The position numbers and the translations under genes were made by a program. Positions 6,063 to 12,011 of a DNA stretch of 12,011 nucleotides are shown here, in pieces; position 1 is the stretch's first letter; every line of letters begins with the position of its first letter. The DNA lies in contig OMIJ01000111.1 in NCBI GenBank assembly GCA_900299065.1, forward strand, positions 1 to 12,011, given 5' to 3'. The stretch comes from Hyphomicrobiales bacterium (GTDB lineage: Bacteria > Pseudomonadota > Alphaproteobacteria > Rhizobiales > Beijerinckiaceae). The notes under the pieces were generated by a model that saw only the letters and a program-made list of their open reading frames with translations, was not told where the DNA came from and made no database searches.

Positions 6063-6935
6063 ATGATTCAGGATTTTATCCTTTCCCGAGGTTGGGCCAG
6101 AGCGCGGATTGCTCGCAGAGGCGCCGAGCTGCGCCAATGGCAATGTCATGGGCAGGATCTCATCTGGTCGGGCGCGCCAGAGATTTGGCCGCAAACGGCC
6201 CCCATTCTTTTTCCCATTGTGGGATGGGCAAGAAACGGCCGCATCCTTGTCGATGGGAAACATTATCCCATTTCAGTGCATGGCTTTGCTGCAAGTGAGG
6301 CTTTCGAGCCCATAGATCATGGGGCAGATCATTTGCATTTGCGGCTTGATCATTCCCCCAAGACGCTGATCCATTATCCCTTCGCCTTCGCTTTGCATGT
6401 GCTTTATCGGCTAGAAGAAGAGAGTTTGCGCGTCATTTTGCAGGTTGAAAATGGCTCGGATCAGGTAATGCCCTATGCCTGCGGTCTGCATCCGGGCTTT
6501 GTCTGGCCCTTCATCGGGGGGCGGCGTGAGGATCATCGGATTGAATTTGGCGCAGAAGAAGAGCCCCTCGTGCCCAGGATTGCTGAAGGAGGGCTGTTCT
6601 CGCCCCATTCACATCCCATTCCTTTGCGGGGCCGGGATTTGCCGCTCGCGCCCGGATTATTGGATCAGGAGGCGCTGTGTTTCCTCAATGCCAAAAGCCA
6701 ATGGCTACGTCTGCATAATGGGCAGGGGCAGGGGTTAGAGATCAGAGTGCGGGATTTTCCCCATTGGGCGCTATGGTCGTTGCCCAAGGCACCCTTTGTC
6801 TCGATTGAAAGCTGGACCGGCCATGGAGATGGGGTGGATTTTGATGGCGAGCTCAAGCAAAAGCCGTCCATGATTCTTTTGGCTCCCGGCGAGAGCCGCC
6901 AGCATGAAGCGCACTATTGCTTCTTGGCGCAGTGA
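6063..6935 (+). CDS. LacX-like aldose 1-epimerase (galactose mutarotase) family protein
   Basis: Aldose 1-epimerases interconvert alpha and beta anomers of free sugars. The 290-residue product is full length for the short LacX-like branch. It shows RRGAELRQWQ (18-27), then DLIWSGAPEIWPQTAPILFPIVGWARNG (32-59 region), the HYPISVHGFA block with His73 (67-76), GLHPGFVWP with His143 (141-149), and FVSIESWTGHGDG with Glu249 (245-257), near an LLAPGES element at 272-278. The two histidines and the glutamate correspond to the family's catalytic residues. ATG 6063-6065 is preferred over the TTG at 6015 because GAGGGG (6049-6054) precedes it by eight bases and the conserved region begins there. No signal peptide is seen. 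The true substrate, possibly a phosphorylated sugar, cannot be told. It diverges from hemA and lies 79 bases before folD. Confidence 0.85.
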   Translation: MIQDFILSRGWARARIARRGAELRQWQCHGQDLIWSGAPEIWPQTAPILFPIVGWARNGRILVDGKHYPISVHGFAASEAFEPIDHGADHLHLRLDHSPKTLIHYPFAFALHVLYRLEEESLRVILQVENGSDQVMPYACGLHPGFVWPFIGGRREDHRIEFGAEEEPLVPRIAEGGLFSPHSHPIPLRGRDLPLAPGLLDQEALCFLNAKSQWLRLHNGQGQGLEIRVRDFPHWALWSLPKAPFVSIESWTGHGDGVDFDGELKQKPSMILLAPGESRQHEAHYCFLAQ

Positions 6936-6956
6936 AGGTTTTATGGATGATTGATC

Positions 6957-6982
6957 TTGGCAGGGCCAAAGCGCTCTGCCAA
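6957..6982 (+). other. Stem-loop in the gap before folD
   Basis: A 7-bp perfect inverted repeat, TTGGCAG (6957-6963) and CTGCCAA (6976-6982), encloses a 12-base loop and lies between the epimerase stop and the folD start. AAAAG follows on the plus strand, so there is no U-tract and no intrinsic terminator for plus-strand transcription. It could be an mRNA processing or attenuation structure, or chance. Confidence 0.3.
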
Positions 6983-7014
6983 AAGCTGATGAGGCCGATT
7001 GATGCGGATGTGCA

Positions 7015-7983
7015 ATGAGCAATAGCCAGAATAATTCCAGCTCGGACATTTTACGCCCTTTGGGCTTTGGCGCTTTGGCGATTGATGGCAAGGCCATGTC
7101 GGCAAAAGTTCTGGCGCGCTTGGCCCAGGAGACGGGGGCGATGATCCAGCAAGGCTGCAAGCCGGGGCTGGCTGTTGTTTTGGTTGGGGAAGATCCGGCC
7201 AGTCAGGTCTATGTGCGCTCCAAAGGCAAGGCCGCGCAAGAATGCGGATTTCATTCCGTGCAGCACACTCTGCCAATCGAGACCTCGCAAAGCGATTTGC
7301 TGGCTTTGGTCGAAAAGCTCAATGATGATCCTGCAATTCATGGCATATTGGTCCAATTGCCTTTGCCAGCTGGTATAGATGCCACGCGAATTCTGGAAGC
7401 CATACGTCCTGATAAGGATGTTGATGGATTTCACCCTATTAATGCGGGTCTGCTGGCGATTGGTGATCTCGACCGCGCACTCGTGCCCTGCACGCCCTTT
7501 GGCTCCATGCTTTTGTTGAAAGAGGCGGCGCAGACGATCAATCTCACTTTATCTGGGCTTGATGCTATTGTTGTGGGTCGCTCCAACATTGTTGGCAAGC
7601 CCATGGCGCAATTGCTGCTGGCAGAATCTTGCACGGTAACACTGGCGCATTCGCGCACCAGGGATTTAGCCGCACAAGTGCGCCGTGCAGATATTGTTGT
7701 GGCGGCTGTTGGTCGCCCGCACATGATCAAGGGGGATTGGATCAAGCCCGGCGCTTTGGTCATTGATGTTGGTATCAATCGCATTACGGGTGAAGGCTTG
7801 GATGCCGCCGGCAGACCGCGCACCAAGCTTGTGGGCGATGTTGATTATGCCGAGGCGGCCAAACAGGCCGCAGCCATTACGCCCGTCCCCGGTGGGGTTG
7901 GTCCGATGACCATTGCCATGCTGATGCAAAATACATTGCTGGCAGCCAAGCGTTCCATGCAGGCGGGTGACCAAGCGCGATGA
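7015..7983 (+). CDS. folD: Bifunctional methylenetetrahydrofolate dehydrogenase / methenyltetrahydrofolate cyclohydrolase
   Basis: FolD converts 5,10-methylene-THF to 10-formyl-THF through NADP-dependent oxidation and hydrolysis, supplying one-carbon units for purines and formyl-Met-tRNA in the cytosol. The 322-residue product is full length, with about 15 extra N-terminal residues. Motifs in order are VVLVGEDPASQVYVRSKGKAA (54-74) with the Tyr66-x3-Lys70 catalytic pair; ILVQLPLP (111-118); RPDKDVDGFHPINAG (131-145); PCTPFGSMLLL (158-168); the Rossmann dinucleotide segment IVVGRSNIVGKPMAQLLL (185-202); and near the C-terminus ITPVPGGVGPMTIAMLMQNT. The stop overlaps the potG start as ATGA (7980-7983), implying translational coupling to a transporter, which is an uncommon partner for folD. 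Confidence 0.96.
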   Translation: MSNSQNNSSSDILRPLGFGALAIDGKAMSAKVLARLAQETGAMIQQGCKPGLAVVLVGEDPASQVYVRSKGKAAQECGFHSVQHTLPIETSQSDLLALVEKLNDDPAIHGILVQLPLPAGIDATRILEAIRPDKDVDGFHPINAGLLAIGDLDRALVPCTPFGSMLLLKEAAQTINLTLSGLDAIVVGRSNIVGKPMAQLLLAESCTVTLAHSRTRDLAAQVRRADIVVAAVGRPHMIKGDWIKPGALVIDVGINRITGEGLDAAGRPRTKLVGDVDYAEAAKQAAAITPVPGGVGPMTIAMLMQNTLLAAKRSMQAGDQAR

Positions 7984-9053
7984 GTGACGCCATCCTTCGC
8001 CTGACCTCAATTTCCAAAAATTTTGGGTCTGTGCGGGCTGTGGATGATGTCTCGCTGGAGATAAAACAGGGCGAGTTCTTTGCCCTGCTGGGCCCTTCAG
8101 GCTGTGGCAAGACAAGTTTGATGCGCCTTATCGCCGGATTTGAACAGGTTGATCGTGGTAACGTCATCATTGATGGGGAGGATGTTTCGCATCTTCCTGC
8201 CTATCGGCGGCAAGTAAATATGATGTTCCAGTCTTATGCTTTGTTCCCGCATATGGATGTCGAGCGCAATATTGCCTTTGGTCTGGTGCAAGATGGTGTG
8301 AACCGCTCCGAGATTGCAGCGCGGGTGAATGCTATTCTTGATCTTGTTCAGCTCTCAGGCCTTGGCAAGCGCAAGCCGCAGCAATTGTCGGGCGGGCAAA
8401 AGCAACGTGTGGCTTTGGCCAGAGCTCTGGTCAAACGACCGCGCCTTTTATTACTCGATGAGCCTTTAGCGGCGCTTGATCGCAAACTTCGCGAAGAAAC
8501 CCAATTTGAACTCATACGTATACAACGCGAATTGGGGACGAGCTTCATGCTGGTGACTCATGATCAGGATGAGGCCATGGGTATGGCGCAGCGCATGGCT
8601 GTGATGCGGGCAGGGCGCATTGAACAAATTGGCTCTCCGCGTGAAATTTATGATCAGCCCGCAAATGATTTTGTTGCCGGCTTTATCGGCAAGGTGAATC
8701 TCTTTGATGCAGAAGTAAGTGCAATCGTATCAGGTGAAATGAGTGTGCGTTTGAGCAATGGCGCTCTGCTTATCATGCCCATCTCAGGCCATAGTGTGGG
8801 AGCGCGTTTGCGTCTGGCTCTGCGTCCGGAGGATGTGGACATTTTGCCCGCATCAAGCTTGGTCCAAACGGGTCTCGATGGGCTTGTGCACGACATAGTC
8901 TTTCTGGGCGAGCGTCAGCTTTTGCGCGTGCAATTGGCAGATGGAAAAATGATTGAGGCGGTGCAAATCAGCACCAAGTCTCATGCCTTTGAACGCGGGG
9001 CGGCGGTGAAGATCAATCTGCCTGCTGATCGCATGCGTGTGCTTGGCGCATGA
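7980..9053 (+). CDS. potG: Polyamine (putrescine-type) ABC transporter ATP-binding protein
   Basis: This cytoplasmic ATPase drives an inner-membrane importer. The 357-residue product has every ABC element: Walker A GPSGCGKTS (38-46), the Q-loop in MMFQSYALFPHM with Gln84, signature LSGGQ (136-140), Walker B LLLLDE (156-161), and switch His194 in VTHDQDEAM. A C-terminal TOBE-type regulatory domain (about 240-355) follows, containing LRLALRPEDVDILP. Similarity to E. coli PotG is extended, for example VNMMFQSYALFPHM and NIAFGLVQD, and the permeases that follow resemble PotH and PotI. It starts inside the folD stop (ATGA), with GGTGA seven bases upstream, and ends over the potH start (ATGA, 9050-9053). 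Putrescine is the likely substrate by family; related compounds are possible because no binding protein is encoded here. Confidence 0.93.
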   Translation: MSDAILRLTSISKNFGSVRAVDDVSLEIKQGEFFALLGPSGCGKTSLMRLIAGFEQVDRGNVIIDGEDVSHLPAYRRQVNMMFQSYALFPHMDVERNIAFGLVQDGVNRSEIAARVNAILDLVQLSGLGKRKPQQLSGGQKQRVALARALVKRPRLLLLDEPLAALDRKLREETQFELIRIQRELGTSFMLVTHDQDEAMGMAQRMAVMRAGRIEQIGSPREIYDQPANDFVAGFIGKVNLFDAEVSAIVSGEMSVRLSNGALLIMPISGHSVGARLRLALRPEDVDILPASSLVQTGLDGLVHDIVFLGERQLLRVQLADGKMIEAVQISTKSHAFERGAAVKINLPADRMRVLGA

Positions 9054-9979
9054 GTGAGGAATCGTCCTCCTTTGAGCTGACAGAGCCGCGCCGCAGGCCC
9101 TGGGCGATTTATGCGCCTATGATCTGGATGGTGATCTTCTTTGCTATGCCCTTTGTGATGGTGATCAAAATCTCCTTTTCACAAACGGTTCTGGCGCGCC
9201 CGCCCTATCTGCCGGTTTTTGATTTCACTCTTGATGGTGCGCAATGGATGGACTGGCTGGCGATGTTGTCGCTGGAATCCTATCAAGGCCTATTCAATGA
9301 TCCGCTCTATCTCGATTCTTATCTCTCCTCCTTGCGATTGGCAGGGCTGGCGACGACTGTTTGTTTGCTGATTGCCTATCCTTTTGCCTTGTCACTAGCG
9401 CGTTTGGATCAACGCTGGCGGTCTTTGTTTTTTGGTCTGGCTGTCGCGCCCTTTTGTACAAGCTTTCTCATTCGCGTTTATGCCTGGATTGCCATTCTCA
9501 AGGATGAAGGCTTTCTCAATCATCTTTAGATCTGGCTTGGCGTGATTGACGAGCCTCTGCAGATTTTCGCAACCGATGCGGCTGTGCTGATTGGTATTGT
9601 CTATTCTTATCTGCCTTTTATGATCTTGCCTATTTATGTCGCCATTGAACGGCAGGATCAAAGTTTGCTGGAAGCTGCGGAAGATCTTGGTGCCCATCCC
9701 TGGTCAGCCTTTTGGCGTGTCACATTTCCCCTGTCTCTGCCGGGCGTGATTGCAGGATCTTTGCTGGTTTTTATTCCGGCCATTGGAGAATTTGTTATTC
9801 CCGATCTTTTGGGCGGGTCGCAGACCTTGATGATCGGCCACACGATCTGGGTTGATTTCTTCGATAATCGCGATTGGCCCAGTGCCGCGGCTGCAGCGGT
9901 GGTGCTATTGGCGCTGCTGCTTTTACCGATCTGGGCTTATGAAAAACTGCAATCCAATATTGCGAGGGAGGGCCTTTGA
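9050..9979 (+). pseudogene. potH: PotH-like polyamine ABC transporter permease interrupted by an in-frame TAG
   Basis: Read through, the frame is 310 codons including the final TGA, the size of PotH-type permeases. TAG at 9527-9529 (codon 160) splits it into 159 residues and a 149-codon remainder in the same frame. In E. coli PotH the matching stretch reads NNFLLWLGVIDQPL, here NHL-stop-IWLGVIDEPL, so the stop replaces leucine and could arise from TTG by one base change. The first part carries the N-terminal membrane span (about 18-43) and TSFLIRVYAWIAILKDEG; the second has IVYSYLPFMILPIY, the EAA loop EAAEDLGAHPWSAF and FIPAIGEFVIPDLLGG. No frameshift or other damage is seen. A GTG at 9542 could restart only a half permease with a weak ribosome site. 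It may be a recent mutation, a polymorphism or an assembly error. Confidence 0.85.
9964..9972 (+). promoter_or_regulatory. Ribosome binding site for the TTG start of potI
   Basis: The purine-rich GAGGGAGGG at 9964-9972 lies at the end of potH, just before TTG 9976-9978. That codon overlaps the potH TGA (9977-9979), giving a TTGA stop/start overlap. A strong Shine-Dalgarno here could allow potI to be translated even though potH translation may stop early at the TAG. Confidence 0.5.
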
Positions 9980-10770
9980 GGGCGCCGGCGCGTTGGGCGC
10001 ATCGTCTGATATTGCTGGCAGGCTTTGGCTTTCTCTATGTACCAATCCTTCTTTTGATTGTTTTCAGCTTTAATGAATCGCGGCTGGTCACTGTGTGGGC
10101 AGGCTTTTCAACACGCTGGTATGGCTACTTGTTGAGCAATGAACAAATGCTGTCGAGTGTATGGAATAGTCTGGTGCTGGCTCTGGTCTCAGCCACATTG
10201 GCAACCATTCTGGGCACATTGGCAGCTTATGGTTTGGCGCGTTATCCGCGTTTCAAAGGTCGCATGATCTTTGCTGGTATGATTTACGCGCCGCTGGTCA
10301 TGCCTGAAGTGATTTCCGGTCTTGCGCTACTCTTATTGTTTGTTGCTTTGGATATGGACCGAGGATTACCAACCATGATCATCGCACATGCCAGCATTGG
10401 AATGTGCTTTGTTGCGGTTGTCGTGCAGCCCCGTTTCATGGCGATGGATCGGTCCTTGATTGAAGCTGCGATGGATTTGGGGGCAAAGCCTCTGCGCACC
10501 TTTTTCAGCATTACTTTGCCTTTGGCTGCTCCGGCGATTCAGTCAGGTTTTCTGCTTTCGATGATGTTGTCATTGGATGATCTGGTCATCGCCTCTTTCA
10601 CCTCCGGGCCGGGCTCCACAACTTTGCCCATGCGCATTTATAGTCAGGTGCGCCTTGGCGTGACGCCGGAAGTGAATGCGATATCCGCTTTGCTGATTGG
10701 CGTGATTGCTTTTGCTCTGATTGCGGGAGCTGTTTTGCGTCAAAGAGCCAATCGTCAAGCTACGTTTTAA
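9976..10770 (+). CDS. potI: PotI-like polyamine ABC transporter permease
   Basis: This second membrane subunit of the importer pairs with the PotH-like protein to form the channel through the inner membrane. The 264-residue product is near the usual PotI length. It has an N-terminal span (about 9-31), then FNESRLVTVWAGFSTRWY (32-49), closely matching PotI. The EAA loop, contacting the ATPase, is EAAMDLGAKPLRTFFSITLP (163-182). SLDDLVIASFTSGPGSTTLP (199-218) and VRLGVTPEVNA (225-235) are PotI-like signatures. Translation begins at TTG 9976, overlapping the potH stop. The gene ends in TAA, one base before the stop of the convergent AsmA-family gene. If potH is really broken, this subunit would lack its usual partner. 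Confidence 0.92.
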   Translation: MRAPARWAHRLILLAGFGFLYVPILLLIVFSFNESRLVTVWAGFSTRWYGYLLSNEQMLSSVWNSLVLALVSATLATILGTLAAYGLARYPRFKGRMIFAGMIYAPLVMPEVISGLALLLLFVALDMDRGLPTMIIAHASIGMCFVAVVVQPRFMAMDRSLIEAAMDLGAKPLRTFFSITLPLAAPAIQSGFLLSMMLSLDDLVIASFTSGPGSTTLPMRIYSQVRLGVTPEVNAISALLIGVIAFALIAGAVLRQRANRQATF

Positions 10771-10771
10771 G

Positions 10772-11981
10772 TCAGCGTGCTTTGGCAGGCGTCAGGCTCA
10801 ACAGGGGTGCGGCAGCTTCCGAGCGGCGGATCAGGCTGTCGAAATCAAAGTCGAAGCGCGGCGATTCCCACGGGCCGGTCAAATCTAGCAGCAATCTTTG
10901 TGCGTCGGGTTTGGAGCTGCCATCTTGCGCTGTCTGCTGGCTGGACAGACGCAGAGCAAAAGTGCGCTCAACAAAGGATAGGCGTCCTTCAAGATTAGAG
11001 GCCAGATTAAAGCCGCTGGCTTGCGCCTGATCAAGGATTAGAAAGCCGCCTTCGCATCGAGCCAGAATTTTTGCTTTGGTGAAACTGGTGCGGCCGCGTC
11101 TGATTTCCAGAGGCACTGAGAGGGGTCGCTTCTCCGAGCGACGCAAGGCCTGATCAAGATCAATACCGATCACATCGCCATTCTCGATCTCTACATCAAT
11201 CGTGCCCGTGAGGGCTTGCATCAGGCTGGCAATGTCGCGCCCATAAGTATCGAGCATGATCTGACCATTGATCGTGCCCATAAGCGGATTATTGCGCAGC
11301 AAATCCCCCAGAACTTTTCCGCTTTCAAGGTCTTGCAAGTTTGCATTCAAGCGCAATTGCAGCCCTTCGCTATGGCGTGCAGCGTTCAGGCGACCTTTGA
11401 TATGCCCATTGCCAGAGAGGGCATCGAATAAAGCAAAATCGATTTGCTCTTCTGTCGATTTAATGGCCATTCCGGCGTTTTTGATTTGAATTTTCTGGAG
11501 ACGTGCCAGTGAAGCGGAGAGGCGTAAATCAAGATCAAGAGTGCGCGAGTCAAACAGACGAATTTCATTTTGTGACCAATTGCCTTCGGCAGTGAGAAAA
11601 TCGGGCAAGTCAGATAGAAAGGGGTTCAGTGTTAATTGATCTGTTGCCAAAGTGCCGGACAAAAGTGGGCGTCCATCGCGTCTGGTCAGGGCGAGTGTGC
11701 CTTCATAGATATTGCCATCAGCTTTCAAACTCGCCTGTTCAAGCGAATAAGTCTGGCCATTGCTGTGGATTTGGCTGGTCAGGGAGAATTTTTGTAAAGG
11801 CCCTGGCAGGCCTGGCTCTAGGTCATAGGCGGCCAGAAGATCACGCAGGGAGGTTGTCGAGACAGATAGCTTGCCATCGATTTTGGGAGAATTGCCGAAA
11901 GCTGTCTCGCCTTTAAAAGAAGCAGAAAGTTTCGGACTTGAGACCTCAAGGGCAATTGAACTTGTCAGGCCATTGCGCAGA
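10772..11981 (-). CDS. AsmA family protein, C-terminal part (cut by the contig edge)
   Basis: About 402 genuine residues precede a TGA at 10772-10774; the N-terminus is missing. The tail matches AsmA-family proteins: repeated beta-strand segments with G-x-L pattern (LSGTLATDQLTL, GNGHIKGRLNAA, NPLMGTINGQIMLDTYG), then GTIDVEIENGDVIGIDLDQAL, the SFTKAKILARCEGG stretch and LEGRLSFVERTFALRL, closing with LLLDLTGPWESPRFDFDF. AsmA proteins are anchored in the inner membrane with a long periplasmic beta groove and are linked to envelope phospholipid transport and outer-membrane assembly. The first ten residues that a naive translation gives (ending MCIRDS) come from sequencing adapter and are not part of the protein. 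The gene converges on potI with a single base between stops. Confidence 0.85.
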
Positions 11982-12011
11982 CTGTCTCTTATACACATCT
12001 CCGAGCCCACG
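11982..12011. other. Illumina Nextera transposase adapter read-through (sequencing artefact)
   Basis: Positions 11982-12000 read CTGTCTCTTATACACATCT, exactly the 19-base Tn5 mosaic end used in Nextera libraries, and 12001-12011 read CCGAGCCCACG, the beginning of the adjoining Nextera read-2 adapter arm. This is untrimmed adapter at a contig end, not genomic DNA or a transposon. Translated on the minus strand it yields the well-known false N-terminus containing MCIRDS. Confidence 0.97.

Noticed and set aside
9542..9979. A separate 145-residue permease gene starting at GTG 9542
   Set aside because: It is the in-frame continuation of potH after the TAG, with no convincing ribosome site; it is treated as part of the interrupted gene.
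9050..9979. Genome-wide reassignment of TAG as a sense codon
   Set aside because: The RDD gene at 1467 ends in TAG at a normal family length with the next start 7 bases on, so TAG appears to be a true stop.
11982..12000. Tn5-like transposon end
   Set aside because: The mosaic end is followed directly by synthetic Nextera adapter bases and lies at the sequence edge; it is library adapter.

Overview
The window is an ordinary chromosomal segment of an alphaproteobacterium. The evidence is a 5-aminolevulinate synthase (C4/Shemin heme pathway), an HemB of the alphaproteobacterial magnesium type, and the run parC / bpt / RDD / hemB, an arrangement I recall from Hyphomicrobiales (Rhizobiales) and relatives. 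Base composition looks roughly balanced. I cannot name the genus. The right end carries Illumina Nextera adapter sequence (11982-12011), so it is the raw edge of a short-read assembly contig.

Left part (1-3065): the last 40 codons of parC on the plus strand converge on a minus-strand block read in the order hemB, RDD protein, second RDD protein, bpt. Bpt is an N-degron leucyltransferase, the two RDD proteins are small tandem membrane paralogues, and HemB makes porphobilinogen.

Middle (3174-6062): on the plus strand are a TIGR02444-type protein and a UbiX-type flavin prenyltransferase, which converges with minus-strand hemA (5-aminolevulinate synthase). The first two enzymes of heme synthesis, HemA and HemB, therefore sit about 1.4 kb apart, both on the minus strand, with the plus-strand pair between them. 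The 330-base gap upstream of hemA holds a near-consensus FNR/FixK-type box (5900-5913) centred about 41 bases upstream of the start site predicted from a TATAGT -10 element. This suggests oxygen-responsive activation of hemA.

Right part (6063-10770): a plus-strand series of a LacX-like aldose epimerase, folD, and a polyamine-type ABC transporter (potG, potH, potI). folD, potG, potH and potI are chained by four 4-base-class stop/start overlaps or equivalents, and no substrate-binding protein gene is present. potH is interrupted by one in-frame TAG at codon 160, where E. coli PotH has leucine, while everything before and after is intact. A minus-strand AsmA-family gene ends one base from potI and is cut by the contig edge.

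I see no CRISPR, insertion sequence, phage, toxin-antitoxin or defence locus, and no new system. The points most worth checking are the potH amber codon, the hemA FNR-type box and the adapter-derived false N-terminus of the AsmA gene.
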